Notes under the pieces: model-generated
What the model saw: only the letters and a program-made list of their open reading frames with translations
Told to the model about the DNA's origin: nothing
Databases searched by the model: none
Program-made: the position numbers and the translations under genes
DNA from: Bretschneidera sinensis
Lineage: Eukaryota; Streptophyta; Magnoliopsida; Brassicales; Akaniaceae
Reading direction: 5' to 3'
Length of the DNA stretch: 64,000 nt
Assembly: GCA_023935145.1 (NCBI GenBank)
Contig: CM043700.1
Span: 107,634,400-107,698,399 of the forward strand
Shown here: in pieces, positions 23,386-35,500 of the stretch
How the letters are laid out: each line of letters opens with the position of its first letter
How positions within the stretch are numbered: the stretch's first letter is position 1

Positions 23386-25296
23386 TGTAGTACCTGTAAT
23401 CGTAAAGTAAGGGTAAAAAAGTAATTTAATAAATATGACATGAAATTAAAATAATATATATACATTAAGGATTTAGTATTGACTAAAACGATTCTTAAAA
23501 AAACAAAAAAAAATGGACGGGTGAAGGTGTAGTTACAAAGAAAATGGAAAACAAAAAAAAAAAAAAATATTTCGTGAACAGTGTAAAAGAAAAGGAAAAA
23601 CATGGCAGCATGTGCAACACCTGCTGCCAAATGAAAGCTTAGGGTTTCCATGCAAGACACTTGCAAACCTACGTGGCAGCTTGAGAATTTGGAGGGGAGT
23701 GAAAATGTGCTGAAATTTTTTTTTTTGCATGTATATAGATAGAATTTTTCCTTTACTTTAGCAAATCTTTGGTTTTCTCCTTCCCTCAATTCAAACTACT
23801 CTTTTTCTCTAAACACTTGAAGATCGAAAGAAATGTTGAAAGAGAAAATTTTTTGAAAGGGTTTACGAGAGAATTTTATAGAGAGTTATATAAGCTCTAA
23901 GAAAAACAGAAGGCAATAACGTGAAGTTTATTTTTGAAATTTTAGCATACATTAAATTTTCCATAATTCAAAGTGGGAATTTTCAAAGGGTGTAAATTAG
24001 GAAGAATTGAAGAATAAATTATAAATTTAATATAAATATTATGTCAGGTGTTGACGGTCAGCAACTGAGGAAAATTTTTGAGAGGAACGGGAAAGGCAAA
24101 GAGGTGATCCATGAGTAGCTCTAAGTGCTACGTGTGAGTTAGATTTACTTTAAGTGATCTAGATAAAAATGAAATATCTAATAATAATATTAAAATAAAT
24201 TATTAGCTCATGCTTTGGTAGTAGATAAAAATTTGATTGGTAGGTATGATATGAATATTATGTAGAAAATTATTATGTGAAAAGAAATATTATTAGAATA
24301 ATGAGGTGATTTAATAATGATGATGATAAATAAAATTATTGACGAGTAAGATTGATAAATTGATGTAATATATAAGGAGAAGAAAGTAGTAAAATTTATC
24401 AAGTAGAAATTTGGGGAAAGACATAATAGCTAAATTTAATATTTGAATTCATGTTGTTTTTATATTATTGTTCATATTCATACTTCATATCATTGTTCAT
24501 ATGCATGTGTATAAAATAAAAGAACCAGAGGGAGTCGATCTAATTGAAAAACTGTGACAGCCGGTATATGTTGTTAATAAATACCGTGACAGCTGGTATA
24601 TGCTGGAAAGAAAAGAATCAGGAGGGGGTTGGTCTAAGATAAAAACATGTCGACATGTGGGAAGACGTTCCCTAATAATAATAATTCATGCATTGCATCT
24701 GTTTTAATTATTGATTGCATTACTGAAATGCTAATGTGTTGTGTGTTATTGTGAATTTATTTATAAATAAATGAGTCTCACAGAGAGACAATTATGGTGA
24801 GAAAGAAACATAGAAGTATGATATGATAGGAACTATCTAAATTTTAGACTATATGCTATTATCCAGTCATATGAGATATAAATGATTTAAATATAAAATG
24901 ACTATTCATACAAAGTGAATACTTCTAGTAAATTTAATTCACTGAGCTTGTGAAGCTCATCCCTCATTGTGCAACGATTTCAGGTAATAGACAAGACAAC
25001 TAGTCTAGTGGGTTGAGAGTCAGACGAAATCATTTTCTGTAAGCCACGTTCGTGTCCACATTCTCAGACAAATGAGAAAATGAAATAAAAATTTTTGTTT
25101 TTAAATATTCATGCATTTTACATTGTATATTATATTTAAGTTAATATCAGATTTATGTACCTCCCCTTTAAGGGTTGAAGATTAAAGTAAAAATTTCTGT
25201 CAGTATTATTTTTATTGTTGCATATGTGTCGTGTTGGGATTTTCAAAATGTGATGACACCGTCTTGGGGGTGGCCAACCCGGGATGGGTTGTTACA
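23386..25296 (+). repeat. 3' LTR of element B
   Basis: 1,911 bp, TGTAGTACCTG...GGTTGTTACA, about 90% identical to 17098-18965. Palindrome ACATGTCGACATGT at 24645. Confidence 0.88.
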
Positions 25297-26040
25297 CCAA
25301 TGCTCCCTTTATATTCCAAGCAATAATGAACCAGGTTTTTCAACCTAATCTAAGAAATTTTGTTGTTGTTTTCTTTGATGATATACTCATTTACAACTCT
25401 TATTTTACTGAACATTTACATCATTTGAAAACCTTTTTACTATCACATCAGTTGTTTATTAAGCTCAGTAAATGCATGTTCTGTCAATTATCCATTAAGT
25501 ATCTAGGCCATATAGTAGCTGCAAATGGAGTAAGGCTAGATAATTCAAAAGTTGAGGTCATGTTGGACTAGCTAATTTATCAGAATGTGAAACAGTTGAG
25601 AGGTTTCCTTGGCCTTACAGACTACTATAGGAAGTTTGTAAAATGATATGCCACTATAATTGCCCCATTAACAGATCTTTTGAAGAAAGAGTCCTATCAT
25701 TGGACTAGTGATTCCATGGTTTCTTTCACCACTTTGAAACAGATGATGACTCAAGTGCTAGTTTTAGCCTTTCTTGATTTCACTAAACCCTTTGAAGTGG
25801 AAACTGACGCCTCCAATGTAGGTATTGGTCTAGTCTACACTAGTAGGAGCATCCTATTATTTTCTTTAGCAAAAATCTCAATTCTAAAATGTTTACCGCT
25901 TCCACTTATGTCAAGGAACTAATTGACATCACCCAAGTTGTACTAAAGTGGAGGCAATATAAGTTGGGCAGAGAATTCGTCATTAAAACTAATCAAAAGA
26001 GTCTCAAACATCTAATGGATCAAGTCATTCAAACTCTAAG
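25297..26040 (+). pseudogene. pol: Reverse transcriptase (second part) and RNase H of element A
   Basis: Resumes after B with APFIFQAIMNQVFQPN, then the catalytic box VVVFFDDILIYN at about 25362-25397 (FFDD). YLGHIVAANGV follows, then LRGFLGLTDYYRKF near 25600. RNase H follows with PFEVETDASNVGIGLV near 25791 (catalytic Asp region), after which the frame decays; FVIKT-QKSLKHLMDQV ends near 26030. Immediately after, without any integrase, chromodomain sequence starts. Confidence 0.82.
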
Positions 26041-26049
26041 GAGATCCTG

Positions 26050-26192
26050 ACCACATGGTTGCCCTATTACCCCTACTAGCTATAGGCAATCAATATGTTA
26101 TCAGTTCTGTGGCCATTATTGATCAAAGGACTATCCTCATTAACAACAAGCCAGTTAACCAAGTCCTAATGCACTGGTAAGGCTTAGCTCAT
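26050..26192 (+). pseudogene. Chromodomain of element A, N-terminal part
   Basis: LLPLLAIGNQYVISSVAIID, then RTILINNKPVNQVLMHW, near 26074-26178 is the linker and first strands of a chromovirus chromodomain, which targets integration to chromatin. One stop follows QVLMHW. The domain is cut by element C at 26193. Its remainder starts at 35221 after the CTCAT duplication. All of integrase upstream is missing, so the last RNase H words and this segment are only tens of bases apart. Confidence 0.75.
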
Positions 26193-27545
26193 TGTTGTGA
26201 GTTTTAAATTACTCGCAAGCGCACGAATCGTTTGCAATATAGTGTTGTGCAAGTGCGAGGTCGAATCTACAGGGAGTGCGTTGTGAAAATAGCTTTTTAT
26301 CTAAACTAACCTTATTTTAACCTAGTTCCGAATTGTGAATTATATTTTTGCAAAACAAATATAAACTAAACTAAATTGATTTAATAACTAATGATAAAAA
26401 CACTAAGGTTTCTGAATCCACCCAACCAAAGTAAAGCATATATCTTCATGTTCTATATAAAAATAATCTATCAAAACATTCCATGAATCCAACTTAAACA
26501 AAAAACAACGAATATCCCAATTAAACCAAAAACATCCAATGTATCTGCTTTTAACAAATCACAAAGGAAATCCAATTTAATCGAAAAGGATTCGATGTAT
26601 CCATCGAATGAATCACGCAGAATATCCAACAGAACAATTAAAAACTATCAATTGTAAGAATTTACTCAAACAATTGAAATAGAAAATTTAAACTAAACAT
26701 ATCAGAATTGTGTGAACATATCTGAAAATATAATGCTAAACAATGGCGAGGCTTCATCTTCAACTTTAGCTGAAGATTTTACACACTCATGATCATGAAA
26801 CTAAATTTCACTATAAAAAGTACTAAGCATTAAAAACATGAAAAGAATTAAAACTGACTGTACATTGGGAGAAATTCCACACGCTGTTGGGCAGCACTTC
26901 CCCCTATAGTGGCAAAAGCCCTTAGGAAATCTATTAGAATGCTAATAGAAATCCACCAGACTGCACACTGAATAATGAAGTGAGGTAGTGTTTATATAAG
27001 GGAATTCTCGGAGTACAATGAGTAGTAAATTTGATGTGGGATACTGGTCCTTTGCGATCACAAGTCTGATGCGATCAATTGCAGCATGGTGCGATGCAAT
27101 GTGTCTGGCGCGCTGTAAGTGCTTCATATTCGATGTGGGATGTGTGAGTCACTTGCGATCGATAACAAGTCTGGTGCGCTCAAGCACATCACAATGCGCT
27201 GCAATATATATGATACTGCTGTTGTTTCCTCTCTAATATGGGATGTGTGAGTCACTTGTGATCGATCGCAAGTCTGGTGCGCTCAAGCGCAGGTGCGATT
27301 GATCTCATGCCTTATGCGCAAGATCGCAGGTGCGATCGATCACATGTACTGTGCGCTCGATCGCACTAGGCATCCTCAGCTTTTGCTCTTTAAGCCCTGA
27401 AGTTTCCACATTGCTTCATTTTATTCCAAAACCTATAAAAACACAGAAAACACAGAAAATAGATAAAATAGCACGAAATAACATAACTAAGAACTCAACA
27501 AATGTAAACTAAGGGGCTAAAACATGTAATATTTAGCACTCATCA
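26193..27545 (-). repeat. 3' LTR of element C
   Basis: 1,353 bp, nearly identical to 33873-35220. The array lies at about 27050-27365, units near 27033, 27132 and 27235. Some GATCGA words are mutated here. Confidence 0.95.
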
Positions 27546-27560
27546 AATACCCCCAAACTT
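27546..27560 (-). promoter_or_regulatory. Polypurine tract of element C
   Basis: Minus-strand AAGTTTGGGGGTATT abutting TGATGAGTGC of the 3' LTR. Confidence 0.88.
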
Positions 27561-28846
27561 ACATATTGCTAGTCCCATAGCAATACGAAACTAAAAACTA
27601 AACGAAAAAAACAAAGAATATAAAGATAAGTTCATAACTCATGGTATCCAAAGATTTTAGGAGCACACACCACCATGATAATGATTCATGAGCAAGCTTA
27701 AAAAGATAAACCCATCTTCGCAATGAATAGAAATGTTAAAATCTAATTACTTACAAAAGGCAGGTTAATGCATCATAAGTCTGACTTAGTGTGAAGTGAA
27801 TTAGCAAATAAAAATAAAGCTTCCGAATGAGTCCAATGTGTAAGGTCTCTATGTCTCAAGATTCACCGCATTTCCCATCAGAATGAACAAAAATGGTATA
27901 GTTTTATTTTCTTTTCTTTTTTGTAAGGCTCTGTTATGTTTAGTTTCCTTAAGCTTTCTAATTGACCCATGTAGCGAGTGTTGAGTCAATGACTCCCAAA
28001 CCAGATGGTTTTAGGGCATTAGGTGTACAGACACCCCTTAAGACTTACTAATTCGAGTCAAAAAGGCTACGAAATTAAACTGGCCTTAATACAATTAAAT
28101 AAAATTCCAACCTTTTGACGTGAACACTCACTGCTTACTAAGGCAAAAGGTCCAGTTACTCAGTGGAAAGTTTATTTATGATCATCATTTTCATTCTTTT
28201 TTTTTACTTTTTCTTTTATTTTTTATTTTATGCTAAAGTGTTAATCCAACAAGTCATCCCGTTTCAATTAAGACAGAAACATACACATTAAAATCACATG
28301 TCATACCTTACATAATGCGTACTAATTTACTCATGTTATATTAGAGATCAAACATGTGAATTCTCAAATGCCTCAAGTAAGTGACTAAATTTTAAAACTT
28401 TATCAACAGATCATGTATTCCAAAATTTAAGCTCACCAATGAATCACATCACAGAAATTGTTTAGATCAACCAAAATTTCAAAATAACATGAGCATGCAT
28501 TAAAAAAAACAACAACAACAAATTAGGACAAAGTGTGTGTGTAATATATCTCCCATACCCCAAAACTTAAATTACACATTGACCCCAATGTGTGAATAAT
28601 ATGGAAAGAGTTGTCCTGGGATATGAAGAACTATCTGGACTGGTATGGCTCATAGTATACCCCCAAACTTGATCTGAAGTACGCGTTGTCCCTGAAAAAT
28701 AAAGACTGGAAAACAAAAAATACTGAAAACAAACATTAATCATAAATATGTAAAATAATAAACAAACAAAAAGGATAAGCTGTGGGGTGCCTCCCATGAG
28801 CGCTAAGTTTAAAGTCTTCAGCCAGACTCTCCTTAGTAAATGACCC
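27561..28846 (-). other. 3' untranslated region of element C
   Basis: About 1.3 kb without a coding frame. It contains blocks recognisably shared with element D's 3' region: a block near 27965-28170 here versus 52194-52410 there (words such as GACTCCCAAACCAGATGG and GCATTAGGTGTA, inverted relative to D). It also holds the stem-loop plus second polypurine tract at 28551-28592. Confidence 0.75.
28551..28592 (-). promoter_or_regulatory. Stem-loop and second polypurine tract of element C
   Basis: Plus-strand CACATTGACCCCAATGTG (28575-28592) has perfect 7-base arms around a 4-base loop. In sense direction AAGTTTTGGGGTATGGGA (about 28551-28568) follows. The same pair occurs in elements D and F. 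Confidence 0.65.
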
Positions 28847-30130
28847 TCAATCAGAGTAAATAGGATCCGTCAACAATATTGTCTCAATGTCCGGACTCCT
28901 CAACTCCAAGAATGGTTTTAGCCTCTGTCCATTTACCTTGAAAGTGCTACCATTCTTTGGATCCTCAATCTTGATGGCCCCATAAGGAAAAACTGATTGA
29001 ATAATAAAGGGGCTGGTCCATCGAGACTTGAGCTTGCCTGGGAAAAGATGCAGGCGTGAGTTGTAAAGAAGAACTTTTTGACCCGGCTCAAAAGCTTGTC
29101 TCAAAATGTTTTGGTCATGAGTCTTCTTCATTTGTGCTTTGTATGACCGTGCACACTCATATGCATTATTTTGTAGCTCCTCTAATTCATTGAGTTGGAG
29201 CTTATTTTGGGAGCTAGCCTTCAAAAGATTAAAGTTCAGCTGTTTGATAGCCCAATAGGCTCTATGCTCTAATTCGACTGGAAGGTGGCAGGCTTTTCCG
29301 TACACAATATGATATGGAGACATGCCAATTGGTGTCTTGAATGCTGTTCGATATGCCCACAGTGCATCAGTCAATCGCAGAGACCAGTCATTTCTATTAG
29401 GGTTCATAGTTTTCTCCAAAATGTGCTTAATCTCGTGATTGAAAATTTCCACTTGTCCACTCATCTGTGGGTGATACAGGGTGGCAACTTTGTGTGTGAT
29501 GAAATACTTCTTCATCAACTGCTCAAAAATCCTGTTGCAAAAGTGCTTATCTCTATCACTTATAATTGCTCGAGGCGTATCAAAACGAGCAAAGATATTG
29601 TTCTTCAAAAACTGGACCATAACTCTATGGTCATTGGTCTTGCATGCAACTGTTTCCACCCATTTGGACAGATAGTCAACAGCAACTAAAATGTACAGAT
29701 AGCCAAAGGAGTTTGGGAAAGGTCCCATAAAATCAATGCCCCACACGTCAAAAATCTCAATAATCAGAATGGGGTTGAGGAGCATCATATTCCTCCTAGA
29801 AATACTCCCTAGCTTTTGGCAACGCTCACAAGATACACAGTAAGTGTGAGAGTCTCGGAACAGAGTAGGCCAATAGAATATGCACTGTAAAATCTTCGCA
29901 GCGGTCTTTTTAGCACTGAAATGGCCTCCACAAGCATGATCATGACAAAAGGTGATGACATTAGATTGGTCATGCTCAGGAATACACCTTCTGATGATCT
30001 GATCGGGACACTACTTGAACAAGTAAGGATCATCCCAGAAAAAATGTTTTACCATGGTCAAAAACTTTGATATATCTTGTCGCCCCCAATGTAAAGGCAT
30101 TTAACCGGTGACAAGATAGTTCACTATATC
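28847..30130 (-). pseudogene. int: Integrase of element C
   Basis: The zinc-binding part (30033-29809) is in another frame and ends in the cysteine region before RRNMMLLNP. The core and C-terminus are open for 313 codons (29788-28847): [14 protein letters not shown] (first Asp), [13 protein letters not shown] (second Asp), [17 protein letters not shown] (Glu), [36 protein letters not shown] and the C-terminal [17 protein letters not shown]. The DDE triad is in place. It ends [10 protein letters not shown]. Confidence 0.9.
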
Positions 30131-30230
30131 AGCAAACCATGGCGCGGGATTGTGAGCAATGTGCATCAATTGCTCATCAGGAAAGGTCTCAGAAATGAGA
30201 GTGGTGGCCTCAGTGAAATCCACTATCAAC

Positions 30231-30713
30231 CTAGACAAATGGCCTGCCACCACATTTTCGGAACCTTTTTTTATCCCGAATCTCTATGTCGAACTCTTGA
30301 AGTAGCAAGATCCATTGGATAAGAGGAGATTTAGCATCTTTTTTAGAGAAAAGATACTTCAATGCTGCATGGTCCGAGTAGATAATGACTTTAGATCCTA
30401 ACAAGTAAGATCTGAACTTGTCTAATGCAAAAATGACTGCTAGCAACTCCTTCTCAGTGGTAGAGTAATTGAGTTGTGCGTCGTTTAGAGTTTGACTTGC
30501 ATAATAGATAACATGGGGAAGTTTATCAACACACTGCCCCAAAACAACTCTAACAGCATAGTCTGATGCGTCACACATAATTTCAAAAGGCATAACCCAG
30601 TTGGGTGGCTGAATAATGGGTGTGGACGTCAGAATCTTCTTCAGATCCCCAAATACTTTCTTACAATCTTCATCAAATACAAATGGGGCATCCTTCATTA
30701 ATAACTTGCACAA
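30231..30713 (-). pseudogene. RNase H of element C
   Basis: Open 160 codons: [60 protein letters not shown] and [20 protein letters not shown]. Frame differs from RT and closes with [15 protein letters not shown] after a frameshift in a T-run near 30267. Catalytic Asp residues (CDAS, YSDH) and Glu (EKE) are present. Confidence 0.88.
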
Positions 30714-30724
30714 GGGCCGCGGGT

Positions 30725-31915
30725 CTTGCTGAAATTCTGGATAAATCGCTTGTAGAATCCTGCATGGCCCAGAAAAGAACGAACCTCTTTCACTGTATGT
30801 GGGGGTGGAAGGTTGAAAATCAGGTCCACCTTCGCTTTGTCGACCTCAATCCCCCGATGGGATATGACGTGCCCCAGTATAATACCTTACTTGACCATAA
30901 AATTGCACTTCTCCCAATTAAGCACCAGGTTCTTCTCCTTGCACCGCACTAAAACCAAAGTGAGATGGTGCAGACACTTCTGAAATGATGAACCAAAGAC
31001 GGAGAAGTCATCCATGAAAATCTCTAAAGAACGCTCCGCCATGTCAGAGAATATGCTGACTATGCACCGCTGAAAAGTAGTAGGTTCATTGTATAACCCA
31101 AAGGGCATACGACGGTAGGCGAATGTCCCAAAAGGACAGGTAAATGTTGTATTTTCCTGATCTTTGGGGTCCACGGGGACCTAGTTATATCTAGAATAAC
31201 CATCCAAAAAATAATAATACTCGTGCCCAGCCAAACGCTCCACCATCTGATCAATAAATGAGAGTGGAAAATGATCCTTCCTTGTCGCAGTGTTCAGTTT
31301 ACGGTAGTCTATACACACTCTCCACCCTGACTGAACACGAGTTGGCACCAACTCATCGTCCTTATTCTTCAATACCATTAATCCAGCTCGCTTGGGCACG
31401 ACATGAATCAGGCTCACCCACTTGCTATCAGAGATGGGATAAATGATCCCTGCATCTAACAGCTTAATTACTTCTGCCCTCACAACTTCTTGCATAGTTG
31501 GGTTGAGCCTTCTTTGTGGCTCCCTCGATGGCATGGCATTCTCCTCCAAATGTATCTTGTACATTACAAATGAGGGGCTGATTCCCCTAATATCCTCAAT
31601 AGTCCAGCCTATAGATTCCTTGTGCTATCTTAAAACATCTAATAATTTCTCCTCTTGAGCCTCAACCAAATTTGAAGCTATAATCACAGGCAAAAACTCT
31701 GCTGGACCTAGGAACTTATATTGAAGATTGTCCGGTAAAGGTTTAAGTTCCTTCTTAGGAGGCTCAAGTTCTTCGGTCTCTTTTTTCTCACTACTCTCCG
31801 TAGGAACAGACTCTAAAATGGCATTTGCTTGCTCAAGTAACTTATCCAAATCCAGATCCTCTCCAAACTGAGCAAAGCATGCCTCCAGGGGGTCCTCCAT
31901 GCTTGATTCATCCAT
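30725..31915 (-). pseudogene. pol: Reverse transcriptase of element C
   Basis: The linker MDESSMEDPLEACFAQFGED precedes RT (31915). RT reads IHLEENAMPSREPQRRLNP, SGWRVCIDYRKLNTATRKDH, DHFPLSFIDQMVERLAGHEY, FAYRRMPFGLYNEPTTFQ and the catalytic EIFMDDFSVFGSSFQK near 31023-30976. Stops at 31625, 31181 and 30887 interrupt one otherwise shared frame. After the last comes [18 protein letters not shown] and [17 protein letters not shown] near 30850-30740. The FMDD box is present. Confidence 0.9.
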
Positions 31916-31942
31916 CGTCTCTTCAATAATCTCCTCTATTAA

Positions 31943-32334
31943 TCATATATTTCTCATTTCAGTAAATTTCAATGGTTGCTTAGTGATATCAAAAATATTT
32001 AACTCCACTGTCATATTTCCGAAGGAAATCTTCATCACCCCTGTCCTACAATTGATTAGGGCGTTAGCTGTGGCTAAGAATGGTCGCCCTAGAATCATCG
32101 GTATCTGAATCCATATATTCTGGACCGGCTCTGTATCTAGCACAATAAAATCCACAGGGAAATAAAACTGATTTACCTTTATCAAAACGTCCTCAACTAC
32201 TTCCCGTGGTATTTTCACTGACCTGTCAGCCAATTAAAGTGTTGTGGATGTGGGCTTCAATTCTCCTAACCCTAACTGCAAATAGACTTAATAGGATAGA
32301 AGATTCACACTGGCTCCTAAATCCAATAGAGCCG
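31943..32334 (-). pseudogene. Protease of element C
   Basis: Begins right after the deletion joint with ALLDLGASVNLL (about 32326), the DLGA active-site form. A small shift follows, then LADRSVKIPREVVEDVLIKV, FPVDFIVLDTEPV, IPMILGRPFLATANALINCR and VELNIFDITKQP to 31943. The family match to Athila protease is strong, but the upstream part is missing. Confidence 0.85.
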
Positions 32335-32340
32335 GTCACT

Positions 32341-33703
32341 TGGCAATCGCTTGGGTGTTTACTATTGTCGCATTCCTCACTTCGCTGATGGATTGGCCGG
32401 TCATCTTTATGAACTCCTTAAAGGTGTCCTCCAATGACTGTGAAACCGACGTTGGCTCTTGAGTGGGAGTATGGTAAGCAGATGCTGGTCCTGGATGAAC
32501 TAAACGACCATGACTTGTAATTGGTGGAGGCAATCAAAGAGGGTATTGATTGTGAGCATGATGATGGGCTCCTCCCTGATTCAGTGATTGGTTCTGCTTC
32601 CATGAAAAATTAGGGTGGTTTCGCCACCCTGGATTGTAAGTCTCAGAGTAGGATCCACTTGATTGCCTCAGATAGTCATTGAAAGCGTTTACATGTTCCG
32701 TGGGACACTAGGCAAAAGCCGGCATAGATGAAAAATTCTGTGCTAAATGCATAGGACTAGCACAGATGGAACAACAATCGTCATTAATTGTATTGGCAGT
32801 ATTGATGGACTTGCCCATAGTGAGAGCGTCAATTTTCTTGGTGAGAGCATCTATCTTTATCTTCAAGTCAGTCTCCTCCTTAATCTCATAGATGCCTTCT
32901 TTCCTAGGAGCACGAATGGACTTATCCTGACAGCTTGAAAAATCCTACTGTTGCGAGTTGTCGGATAGTTTGTCCAATGCCTTGTATGCTTTATCCCCTA
33001 TCAGACTTAAGAATGCCCCCCCATTCATAGACTCGATCATGCTACGGTTGGGTTGAGTCAACCCTTGGTAGAAGAACTGAACAAGTCTCCATTTCTCATA
33101 TCCATGTGGAGGGCATCTAATCAGTAACTCTTTAAAACGCTCCCAACTCTCAGAAAACTTCTCATCCTCCTCCTGAGTGAAAGGACTAATCTCCTTTCGG
33201 TACTCATTCACTCTAGACATTGGGAAAAATTTATTATAGAATTTACTCAGCAGATTTTCCCAAGATGTAATAGACCCGGACGTGTTGGAATCCAACCATG
33301 CCCTAGCTCTATCATGAAGATAAAAGGGAAAAGTCAAGTTTTGCAACTTGAATGTGGCACAAATATCTTTGAACTTCTTTACATGGCTGTAAGGATTTTC
33401 AAAATCTAAGCCATGAAATGAGGGTAGGAGTTGGATGACATGTGGCTTTAAATCAAAATGGGTAGCATTGGTAGGTGGCAACACGATGCAGGAAGATGAG
33501 TTAGTTGCAACTGGTGCGAACAAATCTCTCAGGGACGTGGTGGAGTCCACGTTCCACGCTCCAGGTTGCTCTTGGTTCCTTAAGTTTTCTCCCATCTCAA
33601 TTATCTCTTGTTCAGCAAGTGACTTCTTCTGTCTCCTAAGAGTTCTTTCTAAATCGAGATCTAAAGGTGTCAATTCTAAATTCAGGGATCTCCGACCAAG
33701 CAT
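32341..33703 (-). pseudogene. gag: gag of element C, 3' end deleted
   Basis: Open for 252 codons (33703-32945): MLGRRSLNLELTPLDLDLER, then the capsid core PSFHGLDFENPYSHVKKF, FPFYLHDRARAWLDSNTSGS, NLLSKFYNKFFPMSRV, ESWERFKELLIRCPPHGYEK and VQFFYQGL. This is Athila/Tat gag. Further words follow in the same frame past stops (APITSHGRLVHPGP-like, SLEDTFKEFIKMTGQS near 32430). At about 32335-32345 it jumps directly into the protease, so the rest of gag and the front of protease are missing. It normally forms the particle. Confidence 0.85.
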
Positions 33704-33849
33704 ACACCAAACATAAAACAGTAAAACAAACTATCTAGCAGAAATAGAAAAATAAAATAAAACAAAAAGAAAAATAAAACAAAAATGCTAACTAAACTAG
33801 TACAAAAATAAAATCAATTTAGACAAAAATTTCACAAACAAAAACAACT

Positions 33850-33866
33850 CCACGGCAACGGTACCA
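33850..33866 (-). promoter_or_regulatory. Primer binding site of element C (tRNA-Asp type, mutated)
   Basis: Minus-strand TGGTACCGTTGCCGTGG, six bases inside the LTR. It closely resembles TGGCGCCGTTGCCGGGG, the complement of a plant tRNA-Asp 3' end. Confidence 0.8.
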
Positions 33867-33872
33867 AAAACT

Positions 33873-35220
33873 TGTTGTGAGTTTTAAATTACTCGCAAGC
33901 GCACGAATCGTTTGCAATATAGTGTTGTGCAAGTGCGAGGTCGAATCCACATGGAGTGCGTTGTGAAAATAGCTTTTTATCTAAACTAACCTTATTTTAA
34001 CCTAGTTCCGAATTGTGAATTATATTTTTGCAAAACAAATATAAACTAAACTAAATTGATTTAATAACTAATGATGAAAACACTAAGGTTTCTGAATCCA
34101 CTCAACCAAAGTAAAGCATATATCTTCATGTTCTATATAAAAATAATCTATCAAAACATTCCCTGAATCCAACTTAAACAAAAAACAATGAATATCCCAA
34201 TTAAACCAAAAGCATCCAATGTATCCGCTTTTAACAAATCACAAAAGAAATCCAATTTAATCGAAAAGGATTCGATGTATCCATTGAATGAATCATGCAG
34301 AATATCCAACAGAACAATTAAAAACTATCAATCGTAAGAATTTACTCAAACAATTGAAATAGAACATTTAAACTAAACATATCAGAATTGTATGAATATA
34401 TCTGAAAATATAATGCTAAACAATGGTGAGGCTTCATCTTCAACCTTAGCTGAAGATTTTACACACTCATGATCATGAAACTAAATTTCACAATAAAAAG
34501 TGCTATGCATTAAAAACTTGAAAAGAATTAAAACTGATTGTACATTGGGATAAATTTCACACGCTGTTAGGCAGCACTTCCCCCGGTAGTGGTAAAAGCC
34601 CTTAGGAAATCTACTAGAATGCTAGTAGAAATCCACCAGACTGCACAGTGAATAATGAAGTGAGGTAGTGTTTATATAAGGGAATTTTCGGAGTACAATG
34701 AGCAGTAAATTCGATGTGGGATACTGGTCCTTTGCGATCGATTGCAAGTCTAGTGCGATTGATCGCAGCATGGTGCGATGCAATGTGTCTGGCGCGCTGT
34801 AAGTTCTTCCTATCCGATGTGGGATGTGCGAGTCACTTGAGATCGATCGCAAGTCTGGTGCGCTCGAGTGCATCACAATGCACTGCAATATATATGATAC
34901 TGCTGTTGTTTCCTCTCCAATGTGGGATGTGTGAGTCACTTGCGATCGATCGCAAGTCTGGTGCGCTCGAGTGCAGGTGCGATTGATCTCATGCCTTGTG
35001 CGCACGATCGCAGGTGCGATCGATCGCATGTGCTGTGCGCTCGATCGCACTAGGCATCCTCAGCTTTTGCTCTTTAAGCCTTGAAGTTTCCACATTGCTT
35101 CATTTTATTCCAAAACCTACAAAAACACAGAAAATAGATAAAATAGCACGAAATAACATAACTAAGAACTCAACAAATGTAAACTAAGGGGATAAAACAT
35201 GTAATATTTAGCACTCATCA
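33873..35220 (-). repeat. 5' LTR of element C
   Basis: 1,348 bp. It contains a GCGATCGATCGC-rich array at 34730-35055, embedded in three about 103-bp tandem units starting near 34713, 34816 and 34919 (shared word GATGTGGG/AATGTGGG). Confidence 0.95.
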
Positions 35221-35500
35221 CTCATGATGAGACTTCATGGGAAAACTTCCAGGATCTTTTTCACCTTTATCCTCACTTACACCTTGAGGAAAATGTGGTT
35301 TTTAATGAGTGGGGGAATGACATGAATTTATCTCACATTAACCAAGAACCTATAACACTAGAAGCAACACTGATAACAAAAACAGGAGCACAACAGCAAG
35401 AGGAGCAAAAAACAAATGAAAAAAGGAACTCAAGGAGATCAACAATCCCTAAAAGGGTGAAAAAAGCTACTAAATGGACCAGTGACTACGTTCTTTAAGG
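35221..35500 (+). pseudogene. Chromodomain C-terminal helix and pol tail of element A
   Basis: After C, HDETSWENFQDLFHLYPH at about 35224 is the chromodomain C-terminal helix (T/SWE motif). It continues HLEENVVFNEWGNDMN across the polypurine tract into the LTR and ends TSDYVL at 35498. The tail within the LTR is rich in Q/E/K. Confidence 0.78.
35307..35317 (+). promoter_or_regulatory. Polypurine tract of element A
   Basis: GAGTGGGGGAA abutting the 3' LTR. The pol frame (FNEWGNDMN) passes through it. Confidence 0.8.

Larger units (their letters stand above)
17098..25296 (+). mobile_element. Element B: Tekay/Del-like chromovirus inside A's RT
   Basis: 8.2-kb element with LTRs 17098-18965 and 23386-25296, primer site 18970-18981 (TGGTATCAGAGC), a polypurine-like TAAGGTGGGTAGATA at 23371-23385 and a perfect target duplication CCAAT (17093-17097, 25297-25301). 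Order: gag - protease - RT - RNase H - integrase - chromodomain. Long LTRs (about 1.9 kb), the LVDPGATHSF protease and the chromodomain fit the Tekay/Del lineage. Coding sequence is riddled with stops while LTRs differ by only about 9-10%. A third copy, a solo LTR, is at 45424-54735. Confidence 0.9.
26193..35220 (-). mobile_element. Element C: Athila-like Ty3/gypsy inside A's chromodomain
   Basis: 9.03-kb minus-strand element. LTRs 33873-35220 (5') and 26193-27545 (3'), ends TG...CA, tRNA-Asp-type primer site, AAGTTTGGGGGT polypurine tract and a perfect target duplication CTCAT (26188-26192, 35221-35225). Gag, protease, RT, RNase H and integrase are all present, with a gag/protease deletion at about 32335 and two or more frameshifts. 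RT carries FMDDFSVFG, the box typical of Athila/Tat rather than chromoviruses. LTRs differ by about 3-4%, so it is the youngest insertion judged. No envelope-like ORF is visible in the about 1.3 kb 3' of pol. Confidence 0.93.

Noticed and set aside
23316..23789. 157-codon minus-strand frame
   Set aside because: Lies across the end of element B and its 3' LTR; phenylalanine-rich translation of A/T runs, no domain.
29285..29689. 134-codon plus frame
   Set aside because: Antisense of element C integrase core.
34622..35050. 142-codon minus-strand frame rich in R, S, H
   Set aside because: Translation of the GATCGA repeat array in C's LTR; composition artefact.
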